From CAYQPF01 sp964419225 (GTDB taxonomy: Bacteria > Cloacimonadota > Cloacimonadia > Cloacimonadales > CAYQPF01), in NCBI GenBank assembly GCA_964419225.1, contig CAYQPF010000114.1, positions 1 through 15,531 of the forward strand: DNA of 15,531 nt. Direction: 5' to 3'. Positions 7,063 to 14,332 of the stretch are shown in pieces; within the stretch, counting starts at the first letter, position 1; each line of letters opens with the position of its first letter. The notes under the pieces were generated by a model, which saw nothing but the letters and a program-made list of their open reading frames with translations, did not search any database and had not been told where the DNA came from. The position numbers and the translations under genes were made by a program.

Positions 7063-7234
7063 TTAACCCGAACTGTGCAGTAGATCTTTATAATCTGGCT
7101 GAAGCTAGTGAATTTGAAAGACTTACAATCTCACTCACCATATATTTATTATATAACCTCGTTCGATTGCAAACCTTCATTCTTCACGATCTTCGACCCA
7201 GTTTGCAAACCTCTACTGCACAATCCGGGTTTAA
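7063..7234 (+). mobile_element. MITE-like element, copy 2 (172 bp, most complete)
   Basis: Bordered by TTAA and carrying terminal inverted repeats: left AACCCGAACTGTGCAGTAGA, right CTACTGCACAATCCGGGTT, which pair with two mismatches. The centre is AT-rich and non-coding (TATATTTATTATATAA). It contains the 10-mer TTGCAAACCT twice (7167-7176 and 7203-7212), 36 bp apart. It sits 45 bp upstream of the tkt promoter. No transposase is present, so it would be mobilised in trans, if at all. A short plus-strand open frame across it is only the element read through. Confidence 0.85.
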
Positions 7235-7247
7235 GACATTAAAATAA

Positions 7248-7282
7248 TAGTCGTCAGGCTCCAGTCGTCGGGTGTCAGGGGG
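7248..7282 (+). repeat. Heptamer array 1
   Basis: Five 7-bp units in phase: TAGTCGT, CAGGCTC, CAGTCGT, CGGGTGT, CAGGGGG. Family consensus is about CAGKNGK. Confidence 0.6.
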
Positions 7283-7410
7283 AGAGAGTAGTTCACCAGA
7301 CTGGAAGAATAATCACTTATGCAATGATAACATAGATGGGTATAAAATGTTACAAAAAAAAAATTGAAAATGAAAAGAGGGGATAGTGTGATAGAGAGAG
7401 CACCATCCAG

Positions 7411-7431
7411 ACATAGCAACATAGCAACATG
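7411..7431 (+). repeat. ACATAGCA 8-bp tandem repeat
   Basis: ACATAGCA at 7411-7418 and 7419-7426, followed by a partial ACATG. Related AACATAGCAAC sequence recurs near 7673-7683. Confidence 0.5.
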
Positions 7432-7440
7432 TTTAGGCGG

Positions 7441-7468
7441 CAGTAGTCAGTAGTCGGGAGTCAGTGTA
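7441..7468 (+). repeat. Heptamer array 2
   Basis: Four units in phase: CAGTAGT twice, CGGGAGT, CAGTGTA. It has the same heptamer consensus as array 1. Confidence 0.65.
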
Positions 7469-7708
7469 GAAACATTTTCGGAAATAGAACGCGGATTTGA
7501 AAGTCCAGTGTTCCGAGATGGAGAGAGAGTTTTTTTATCAAATGGGTGCATTATGCGGGATTATTTATATTTTATTAAGAGTTGATTTTATTGAACAATG
7601 TCTATTTAAGCATCTGACAGAAAGGATTCTATCCGTTTGTGGTTTTCTGAAATGGGATAGCAACAACAACACAACATAGCAACAAGTGAGGTAAGGAGGT
7701 ATATCAAG

Positions 7709-7788
7709 ATATCAGTATAACAGAAGAAAAGCGAGTAAGAGTAAAAATATATCAGAATAGCAGAAGAGCAGCAGGAAAGAGTATCATC
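7709..7788 (+). repeat. 40-bp imperfect tandem duplication
   Basis: The block beginning ATATCAGTATAACAGAAGA (7709) is followed directly, 40 bp later, by a block beginning ATATCAGAATAGCAGAAGA (7749). AAGAGTA is shared near each end and about three quarters of the bases match. The sequence is purine-rich and non-coding. Confidence 0.6.
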
Positions 7789-7838
7789 ATAGCACTTTAA
7801 CAGATTAAAAGCAAACAAACATAACAACATACAGAGAT

Positions 7839-7866
7839 TAGTAGTCAGGTGTCAGGAGTCAGTTGG
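7839..7866 (+). repeat. Heptamer array 3
   Basis: Four units in phase: TAGTAGT, CAGGTGT, CAGGAGT, CAGTTGG. Confidence 0.65.
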
Positions 7867-7891
7867 GGGGATCTTTTCGAGTAGGGACTTT

Positions 7892-7936
7892 ATGGACACA
7901 ATGGACAATATGGACTAAATGGACAACAAGGACATT
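7892..7936 (+). repeat. 9-bp minisatellite, five units
   Basis: ATGGACACA, ATGGACAAT, ATGGACTAA, ATGGACAAC, AAGGACATT follow each other without gaps. The core ATGGACA is conserved and the last two or three bases vary. Confidence 0.8.
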
Positions 7937-7946
7937 GGCCAGGTGG

Positions 7947-7974
7947 CAGACGGCAGTGGGCAGTGGGCAGTAGG
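7947..7974 (+). repeat. Heptamer array 4
   Basis: Four units in phase: CAGACGG, CAGTGGG, CAGTGGG, CAGTAGG. Confidence 0.7.
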
Positions 7975-7977
7975 GAA

Positions 7978-8028
7978 ATAACCCATCCTCTGATCCTTCT
8001 CTTGCACCAAGGGCAGGAAGTGCTGAAT
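7978..8028 (+). repeat. Diverged copy of an intergenic palindromic repeat
   Basis: ATAACCCATCCTCTGATCC followed by TTCTCTTGCA aligns with the sequence starting at 8221, both continuing into a purine-rich block (GGGCAGGAAGTG here). It is strongly mutated and its stem is no longer perfect. Confidence 0.5.
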
Positions 8029-8055
8029 CCTTGTGCTTTTGGGAGAAAAGCCTGC

Positions 8056-8083
8056 CAGGCAGCAGTTGGCAGGGTGCAGTGGG
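8056..8083 (+). repeat. Heptamer array 5
   Basis: Four units in phase: CAGGCAG, CAGTTGG, CAGGGTG, CAGTGGG. Confidence 0.6.
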
Positions 8084-8126
8084 AGGGGGAGAAAGGAAGA
8101 AAGGATTGAGGAGCTTCGGGAACACA

Positions 8127-8160
8127 GACTAACATGGACTTTCACTGACTTACAAGGACA
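8127..8160 (+). repeat. 10-bp tandem repeat
   Basis: GACTAACATG, GACTTTCACT, GACTTACAAG, then GACA. The GACT(T/A) core resembles the GGACA core of the nearby 9-bp repeat but has a different period. Confidence 0.5.
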
Positions 8161-8220
8161 GGGGGAAGAGATCAGTAGCTATAGTATGGTGGTATTTAAT
8201 TATTAATGGGAGAGGAGAAA

Positions 8221-8265
8221 ATAACTCACCCCCGGCCCCTCTCTTGCAAAGCGAGGGGAGTGAAT
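8221..8265 (+). repeat. Intergenic palindromic repeat, better-preserved copy
   Basis: CCCCTC (8236-8241) pairs with GAGGGG (8253-8258) around TCTTGCAAAGC, flanked by ATAACTCACCCCCGG and AGTGA. The related, more decayed sequence lies at 7978-8028. Confidence 0.55.
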
Positions 8266-8319
8266 AGAGACCTGGAGAAATTGTTGAAACCCGCAGGCAA
8301 ATACTTAGGAGAGAGTGTG

Positions 8320-8340
8320 CAGTGTGCAGTAGGCAGTGGG
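8320..8340 (+). repeat. Heptamer array 6
   Basis: Three units in phase: CAGTGTG, CAGTAGG, CAGTGGG, preceded by TGTG. Confidence 0.6.
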
Positions 8341-8387
8341 AGAGGAAAGGAACCAGAATCCTCTTTTTGTAGGTATTAATAAAAAGC

Positions 8388-8416
8388 TTGACTTTTAATT
8401 AATTAGAAACAAAAAT
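8388..8416 (+). promoter_or_regulatory. Possible promoter of the surface-protein gene
   Basis: TTGACT (8388-8393) has a good -35, but 17 bp later the -10 position reads AAAAAT, which is poor. The surroundings are extremely AT-rich. It is the best candidate upstream of the gene, with a leader of about 65 nt. Confidence 0.35.
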
Positions 8417-8436
8417 TAAAAAGAAATAATAGTGTG

Positions 8437-8460
8437 AAAAACAATTGATAGATTGTTTTT
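8437..8460 (+). promoter_or_regulatory. Perfect 9-bp inverted repeat in the leader of the surface-protein gene
   Basis: AAAAACAAT (8437-8445), spacer TGATAG, ATTGTTTTT (8452-8460). It ends 18 bases before the RBS. It could be an operator or an mRNA hairpin near the translation start. The arms are too AT-rich for a strong terminator. Confidence 0.55.
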
Positions 8461-8488
8461 ATGATAATGGAGATCTTTGGAGGATAAA

Positions 8489-11400
8489 ATGAAGAGAGAA
8501 TTACTGAGTTTTTTGTTTTTTATTCTTGTTACATGTGTTTTAGCGACGAATCCGACTGCGAATTTTACGGTGAGTCAGAGTTATGGCAGCAGTCCTTTGG
8601 TAACTCATTTTACAGACACCTCCGTTGCAGGTAGCAGTCCGATAACCTCCTGGCAGTGGGATTTGAACGGGGATGGTTCTATTGAATCAACAGAACAGAA
8701 TCCGAACTACACATATCCGGTTAATGGGAATTACAGTGTGAGTTTAACAGTATCTGACGGTGTTAATTCCAATACCAAGATGGTATCAAATCAGATAAAA
8801 GTATGTACCGGACTGGTTGCACAATACAGTTTGAATGGCGACGGGAATGACAGCAGTACAAACGGTTATCACGGAGTTGTCTCAGGTGCTACTTTTCAGA
8901 ATGACAGATTTGGGAATCCCAACAGTGCCTGTTTTATAACAAATGCAAATACAAATCATATAGAATTTCCTGAGACTTTCCCTTTTAATCAGGGAAATGG
9001 AACTTTTTCTTTTTGGTCAAAAGCATTAAACACCACGAATGGTTTCTTTTTCTATTCACGCGGAGATGGGGTATTATCTAATTTGTACAATTTTGGTTAT
9101 ATGATAGCAGGAACAAGTTTGAGGTGCACAACCTATTCTCCATCAGGGTCAGCTTTTTCTTTGTTTTCTGTACCGATTACGAGCACAGTATGGTCACATT
9201 GTGTGTTTACTAAATCCGGAAATACTTTCAATTTATATATAAACGGGGTCTTTATCCAGTCGATCACAAGAACAGATTTGCCGAATTATCAGGGGAAGTG
9301 GTGGCTGGGGAGACCGGCAGGGACAAATCTTCTTGAGGTATTAATAGATGATATTCAATTATATAACTGTGCATTATCGGGGGCTGAAGTTCAGCAATTG
9401 TATCAGAACCAAACTGTAGTTCCTCCACTGGTTATAAATGCACCCAATGGGGGAGAGACTTGGGAAGCGGGAACAACACAGACTATAAACTGGTCGGCAT
9501 TGAGTCAGACCAATGATCTGGCTTTGGATTATACAATAGACAATGGAACAACTTGGCAAACGATCAGCACAAATCTTCCGGGAAATCAATCCTCATATAG
9601 TTGGACAGTACCAGCAACACCTTCGACTCAATGTAAAGTCAGGATTAAGAACAGAACGAATCCCAGTGTTGTTGACACGAGCAGTGTTTTTTCGATTTTA
9701 CCGGAATCAGATCTGACGAGTAATTTAATATCACATTATCCTCTTGATGCACAGTGGGAATCACCTGGTTATGTGCAGGGCAATGATATCAGCGGGAATG
9801 GGCATACTGCCCAAACCGGCAGTATGAATGGTACATGGGATCGGTATGGGCAGAGAAACGGAGCATGTCATTTCGGAAACGCGTATCAGTATCTTGATGG
9901 CGGGCTCATGTACTGGCGTGGGCAGTATATTGATATGGGTGATTGGGAATCTGGCGGTGCAATGACCATCAGTGGTTGGATTTCATATTATGAGTATAAT
10001 TCTTACAGCCGGTTCATTGATATGTGCAATAGTGTAGGACAGGATAATATATTGATCGAGAATGTCGGTACCAGCAATCAGTTAGGCTTTTTTATATTTA
10101 AAAACGGGCAGTATCAGACAGTTTATGTCTCTAATTATTACGAATTATACAATTGGATCTTTGTGACCTGCACCGTAAGTTCGACCGGAGTGATGAAAGT
10201 ATATAAGAACGGAGTTTTGGCAGGTACCAATCCAAACGGTCTTGTACCGGATACAATGGTGAGAACCAGACAATTTTTAGGACGGAGTAATTGGTTTGAT
10301 TCTAATAATAAGTTATTTAACGGTGCTATGGATGATGTCCGGATCTATAACCGGGAATTGAGTCAGAACGAGATTTTGGAGTTGTATTCAGATGCTCCTC
10401 AGGGGAGCTTATATTTAACATCATTAACAACCTATCAGGGGATTAATACAGGATCGATACAGGAGATCAACTGGCAGGCAAATACGGGTGTGAATACAGT
10501 TAAGATTGAATTATCCACGAATAACGGGACAACATGGACACAAATAGCAACAAATCTTCCTGCGAGCCAGGGCAGTTATAGCTGGTCTGTGCCTTTGACT
10601 ACCTATGAGCAATGTAAACTGAGGATCAGCAGTGAGCAGAATACAGCGGTAAGGGATTCTTCGGCGATGTTTGCGATCGTGAATTCAACTTTGGATATGG
10701 GAATATTGATAAATTATCCTTTGGACGGGAATGCCCAGGACGCGACACAGAGTTATTATAATGGTACTGTTACGGGTGCTGTTCCGACATATAACAGATA
10801 TGGTTATGCCAATAAGGCAATGTTATATACGAATAAGAGTGATAAAATTGCTATACCGGGATATGCTACTCCAACTGTAACAGTATCCCTGTGGTATTAC
10901 TTTAACGGTACGAGTGGAGATTGGAACACACTGTTGGGTGGTACTGCAGCAGGCAGTCATCATTTGATAGTTCAAAACAGTACAAATTTAATTGGATATT
11001 GGAATAATGGTTTCTATTCATCCGGGTATGCTTTACAAGTGGGGAAATGGTATCATTTAGCGGTAGTTAAAGAGGGTACCAGATCGAGATTGTATGTCAA
11101 CGGGGTACTTGTTCAGGACAGAACTGACGGGATCAGTAACGGTAGTTATCCTATAACAATTATTGGTAATGCGTACAACAACCTTCAAGGCTGTCCGGGT
11201 ATTATTGATGATCTTGTATTTTATTCCAGAGTTTTATCGGTTTCAGAGATCCAACAGCTTTGTGGGAATACTGCGACTGTCCAGGTGTCAGGGCATTTAT
11301 TTAGTGCAGGAACAAATCCTCAGCCCTTGCAGGGTCTGACAGTTCAGATACGTTCCGGTCTGGAAACACAGACTTCCACTAGTGCCGGTTTATTTACCTT

Positions 11401-14035
11401 TACTAATGTATCTGTAGGTCACACATATCAGCTAACAGTATCGGGAACAGGATATCAAGCATATACACAGGAAATTTATATAGGAAGTACTAATCTTGAT
11501 TTGGGCAATATTTCCATTTCAGAAGCCAATCAGCAACCGGCAAATGTAACAGCTACCAGTCAAAATAACGATACAAATATTCTGTTAACCTGGTCAGGAA
11601 ATTCGACCAGATCACTGAGTAATTATTCCATATACAGGTTAATTTCCGGGAACGAGGAAAACCTTGGCAGTTGGGTTTTGGTATCAACTGTTACCGATAC
11701 AGCTTATACAGACAATACCTGGACGAGTGTTGCTAATGGTGTTTATAAATATGCTGTTATGGCAAATTATTCCAGTGGGATTTTTTCAACTATATCCTTC
11801 TCAAATGAGATTCAGAAAGGTGGAAAAGTTTTTTCGGAAGATTTTAATCACAGCGGAGCAGTACCTGAGGGCTGGACAACCCAGTCTGCAGGCGGAATAG
11901 ATTATCCCTGGCAGATTACAGAATGGAATTATCAAGACTTTGTTTTCTATCTGGAAAACTGGTCATCAAGCACTGCAGATGAAAAACTCTTTTCCCCGGT
12001 ATATGACTTTGCCGGATATCCGGGAGTTGTTGTATCTTTTTATGATGAAAGCTATGTATCTTCAGGGCAAGTACTTTTCCAAGTTTCTCCAAATGGTACA
12101 AATTGGCAGACAGTATATTCTTATGTTGCTGGATATAATGGAACTGGCAGTATTTTAAGTTTTAATGTCTCCCAGTATCTGGGTAATTGTTCAACTGCAC
12201 AATTTCGTTGGCATTATACTACCAGTGCAGAAACTTATGATTACATTGTTATTGATGATTTCCAAATACAACTCAGTAAACCTTATGATACATATTTGGC
12301 AGCACCATTTCCGCTTTCAGCCAATTTGAAGAGTACGAATAGAACAGTGCAAATCGGGATAACTATTAATGATGATACACAGGTTAATGCTTCTACATTA
12401 CAATACAGAATTGATGCCAACGCTAATGGAGTATATGATACTGCCGAAGCTTGGATTCCTTTAACAGGATATACCAATGCTCAAAGCCTGACTCTGAGAG
12501 TTAATGCTGTTTATACAGCTGACGGAAATAACCTGAAGTATGAATTCAAGGGAGATGATATTGAAGGGAATGGTTTTAAATACAGCGGTACTTTCGGCAC
12601 TAATGGAATTGCAGATGATTACTATGTTTCTGTTGATGCAACACCTCCATCCTTAGTCAGTGATCTAAGTGTGACAACAGCAGCTTTGAATTCGGCGACT
12701 TTGAGTTGGACACCCGTTACAGAAGCCAATTTTTCCACATATGAGATTTATTATTCTCAGTCGTCCAGTGTCTCATTGAATGATCTCAAATGGACATTAG
12801 TTGACAACACTGCACTGGGAGTGAGAACAACATCATCAGTTACTATTAACACTCTGGAGTCAAATAAAACCTATTATTATAAGATTAGAGCAATTGATAC
12901 TTTTGGGAATGTTTCAGAATTATCCAATTTAACTATCTCAGTACCAATAAATTTACTTCCGACCTGTGCTACACCGGTTCCCACAAATCAGCCCACACCA
13001 TTATGGTCCAACAGCAGAACTGTGACAATCGGCTGTACCTTTGCGGATTATTATGGGATTAATACTTCTACGATCCAATACCGGTTCGACAGGAATGGTG
13101 ACGGGGTTTACGGTGCAGATGAAGGCTGGCAGAATTTTGGTTCTCGAAGTTCTTCTACCCGTAATAATAGTCATAAAAGAGAAGGGAATATCACTGAACT
13201 GATAAATTCATATAATTTTGCCAGTCTGACAGCTCAACAGTTAGAGTTTGCTATCCGCAACCGAGCTCAGACGACAGTCTCTGTTTCTGTTACTTTCACC
13301 AGTGACGGCAGTATCATGCGTTTTGAATTCAGAGCAATGGATGTGAATGGTTACGGTTATGCCTACAGCGGAACCTACAGTCAGATCGGGATTGAGGATG
13401 ACTGGTTTGTACGCGTAGATACTGTTAATCCTGCGAATACCGGAGCTTTAGTTTCCGGGACAGCTACTCAAACAACTATCCCTTTGAGTTGGACATCCGG
13501 CTCAGACTTCAATTTTAAAACATATCAGATTTTTTATGCGACTCATGCTAATATAACAGTTTCAGACAACTGCTGGGATTGGACAAAAGATACGGCATTG
13601 CTGAATGCTTCAGCAACTTCTACAACAATAACCGGTCTTCTTTCTGGAACAACGTATTATCTGAGAGTCAGAGCAATTGACGAGGCAGGGAATGGTTCAG
13701 TACTCTCGAACGAGCTAATTGTTCAGACAGATATCCTGTATCCTCCACTTGCTCCCCAGAATTTGACTATTACTCTGTCTGATCTCGACGGAGTTACATT
13801 AAGCTGGAGTCCTGTCACACATGATACACAAGGTAATCCGATCACAGTGAGCAGGTACAGTGTCTATGCCGGAGATACAACCGACTTTGTTATCGACTCA
13901 GGCAATATGGTTGGTTATACTACTCAGACAACTTATACATTGACTAATTATCTGAGTAATGGGTACAATAAAAAGTTCTTTAAAGTGACTGCAGAGAAGA
14001 TTTCTCCGGCGAGGAGAACACAAAAAAAGGATTAG
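8489..14035 (+). CDS. Giant secreted multidomain protein (PKD, LamG x3, FN3 x4)
   Basis: An 1848-aa exported protein, probably a surface adhesin or polymer-binding protein. ATG 8489 follows GGAGG (8479-8483) at 5 bases; the TTG at 8477 overlaps that RBS. Residues 1-19 are a signal peptide (FLFFILVTCVLA, cleavage likely after Ala19). Domains by eye: PKD 20-105 (WQWDLNGDG, SVSLTVSDG); LamG-like 107-307; Ig-like 315-404 (NGGETWEAGTTQTINW); LamG-like 409-637; Ig-like 640-731; LamG-like 735-926; carboxypeptidase-regulatory-like 928-1012; FN3 1015-1110; MAM/cleaved-adhesin-like 1113-1263 (EDFNHSGAVPEGW); a repeated module 1266-1383 then FN3 1387-1486; the same module 1490-1644 then FN3 1648-1745; FN3 1750-1838. 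Three Ca-loop-like motifs start at D58, D1309 and D1534. It ends in KISPARRTQKKD with no visible sorting domain or anchor. No catalytic domain is recognised; the binding target is unknown. Confidence 0.9.
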   Translation: MKRELLSFLFFILVTCVLATNPTANFTVSQSYGSSPLVTHFTDTSVAGSSPITSWQWDLNGDGSIESTEQNPNYTYPVNGNYSVSLTVSDGVNSNTKMVSNQIKVCTGLVAQYSLNGDGNDSSTNGYHGVVSGATFQNDRFGNPNSACFITNANTNHIEFPETFPFNQGNGTFSFWSKALNTTNGFFFYSRGDGVLSNLYNFGYMIAGTSLRCTTYSPSGSAFSLFSVPITSTVWSHCVFTKSGNTFNLYINGVFIQSITRTDLPNYQGKWWLGRPAGTNLLEVLIDDIQLYNCALSGAEVQQLYQNQTVVPPLVINAPNGGETWEAGTTQTINWSALSQTNDLALDYTIDNGTTWQTISTNLPGNQSSYSWTVPATPSTQCKVRIKNRTNPSVVDTSSVFSILPESDLTSNLISHYPLDAQWESPGYVQGNDISGNGHTAQTGSMNGTWDRYGQRNGACHFGNAYQYLDGGLMYWRGQYIDMGDWESGGAMTISGWISYYEYNSYSRFIDMCNSVGQDNILIENVGTSNQLGFFIFKNGQYQTVYVSNYYELYNWIFVTCTVSSTGVMKVYKNGVLAGTNPNGLVPDTMVRTRQFLGRSNWFDSNNKLFNGAMDDVRIYNRELSQNEILELYSDAPQGSLYLTSLTTYQGINTGSIQEINWQANTGVNTVKIELSTNNGTTWTQIATNLPASQGSYSWSVPLTTYEQCKLRISSEQNTAVRDSSAMFAIVNSTLDMGILINYPLDGNAQDATQSYYNGTVTGAVPTYNRYGYANKAMLYTNKSDKIAIPGYATPTVTVSLWYYFNGTSGDWNTLLGGTAAGSHHLIVQNSTNLIGYWNNGFYSSGYALQVGKWYHLAVVKEGTRSRLYVNGVLVQDRTDGISNGSYPITIIGNAYNNLQGCPGIIDDLVFYSRVLSVSEIQQLCGNTATVQVSGHLFSAGTNPQPLQGLTVQIRSGLETQTSTSAGLFTFTNVSVGHTYQLTVSGTGYQAYTQEIYIGSTNLDLGNISISEANQQPANVTATSQNNDTNILLTWSGNSTRSLSNYSIYRLISGNEENLGSWVLVSTVTDTAYTDNTWTSVANGVYKYAVMANYSSGIFSTISFSNEIQKGGKVFSEDFNHSGAVPEGWTTQSAGGIDYPWQITEWNYQDFVFYLENWSSSTADEKLFSPVYDFAGYPGVVVSFYDESYVSSGQVLFQVSPNGTNWQTVYSYVAGYNGTGSILSFNVSQYLGNCSTAQFRWHYTTSAETYDYIVIDDFQIQLSKPYDTYLAAPFPLSANLKSTNRTVQIGITINDDTQVNASTLQYRIDANANGVYDTAEAWIPLTGYTNAQSLTLRVNAVYTADGNNLKYEFKGDDIEGNGFKYSGTFGTNGIADDYYVSVDATPPSLVSDLSVTTAALNSATLSWTPVTEANFSTYEIYYSQSSSVSLNDLKWTLVDNTALGVRTTSSVTINTLESNKTYYYKIRAIDTFGNVSELSNLTISVPINLLPTCATPVPTNQPTPLWSNSRTVTIGCTFADYYGINTSTIQYRFDRNGDGVYGADEGWQNFGSRSSSTRNNSHKREGNITELINSYNFASLTAQQLEFAIRNRAQTTVSVSVTFTSDGSIMRFEFRAMDVNGYGYAYSGTYSQIGIEDDWFVRVDTVNPANTGALVSGTATQTTIPLSWTSGSDFNFKTYQIFYATHANITVSDNCWDWTKDTALLNASATSTTITGLLSGTTYYLRVRAIDEAGNGSVLSNELIVQTDILYPPLAPQNLTITLSDLDGVTLSWSPVTHDTQGNPITVSRYSVYAGDTTDFVIDSGNMVGYTTQTTYTLTNYLSNGYNKKFFKVTAEKISPARRTQKKD

Positions 14036-14109
14036 CTCATAAATATCTATATTATGATTTTTGTTGATTCTATGAAGTAAATAACTAACTATTGCTTAGT
14101 AATAATCTT

Positions 14110-14188
14110 TCGTCCTACCGGACGAGGCCGGGGGTATTCATACCTGCAGCTGAAGCTGCAGGCTATACATCTTTTGTCCTACGGACAA
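14110..14188 (+). repeat. Triple-hairpin REP-like block
   Basis: Three perfect hairpins in a row: TCGTCC-TACC-GGACGA (14110-14125), CCTGCAGC-TGAA-GCTGCAGG (14143-14162) and TTGTCC-TAC-GGACAA (14174-14188). The first and third stems are near copies. The form resembles dispersed palindromes found in repeat-rich bacterial genomes. Only one copy is in this window. Confidence 0.65.
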
Positions 14189-14276
14189 TTAGAGAATCAT
14201 GTACTTGATATATTATGAAATGCCTACATTATTTTGTCTTGAGTCCTAAACAGCCTCTTAAGTAAATAACCTTCGA

Positions 14277-14322
14277 CACAATTCTCCTGAGAGGAGTACC
14301 CGCGAAGCGGGGGAGGTGTGTG
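14277..14322 (+). repeat. REP-like double-hairpin repeat, copy B
   Basis: CTCCT-GAG-AGGAG (14284-14296) and CCCGC-GAA-GCGGG (14299-14311), framed by ACAATT and GGGAGGTGTGTG. It is the inverse-oriented partner of the element at 119-165. Corresponding stems differ in sequence and length but stay fully paired. It lies 10 bases from the MITE copy 3 border. Confidence 0.7.
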
Positions 14323-14332
14323 AGTTAATTAC

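Larger units (their letters stand above)
7235..8436. other. Repeat-rich intergenic island without a supported gene
   Basis: Short open frames on both strands here consist of translated tandem repeats (for example VHLVHIVHCVHK on the minus strand) and lack ribosome binding sites. The stretch holds six heptamer arrays, 8-, 9-, 10- and 40-bp tandem repeats and two diverged palindromic repeats, listed separately. The plus strand is strongly purine-rich (GGGAGAGGAG, AAAGGAAGAAAGG). Confidence 0.65.
14036..14332. other. Intergenic region between convergent genes
   Basis: Convergent 3' ends face each other here. The stretch contains no gene; it holds a triple-hairpin block, a REP-like repeat and the 11-bp direct repeat AAGTAAATAAC at 14075-14085 and 14260-14270. 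The hairpins could also end transcription from either side. Confidence 0.6.

Noticed and set aside
7044..7247. 67-aa plus-strand open frame upstream of tkt
   Set aside because: It is the MITE copy 2 read through from end to end; copy 3 does not keep the frame.
7497..7830. Small frames of 60 and 74 aa on opposite strands
   Set aside because: No SD, overlapping each other, and partly composed of AACA/ATAGCA repeats.
7859..8145. Three overlapping minus-strand frames of 76-88 aa
   Set aside because: All are translations of heptamer and 9-bp tandem repeats in different frames, without RBS.
7248..8340. CRISPR array in the repeat island
   Set aside because: Units are 7-10 bp and contiguous, without 20-40-bp repeats and spacers of regular length, and there are no cas genes.
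8489..8548. Lipoprotein signal in the surface protein (LVTC)
   Set aside because: Thr at the position before Cys does not fit the usual lipobox; a standard signal peptide cut after VLA fits better.
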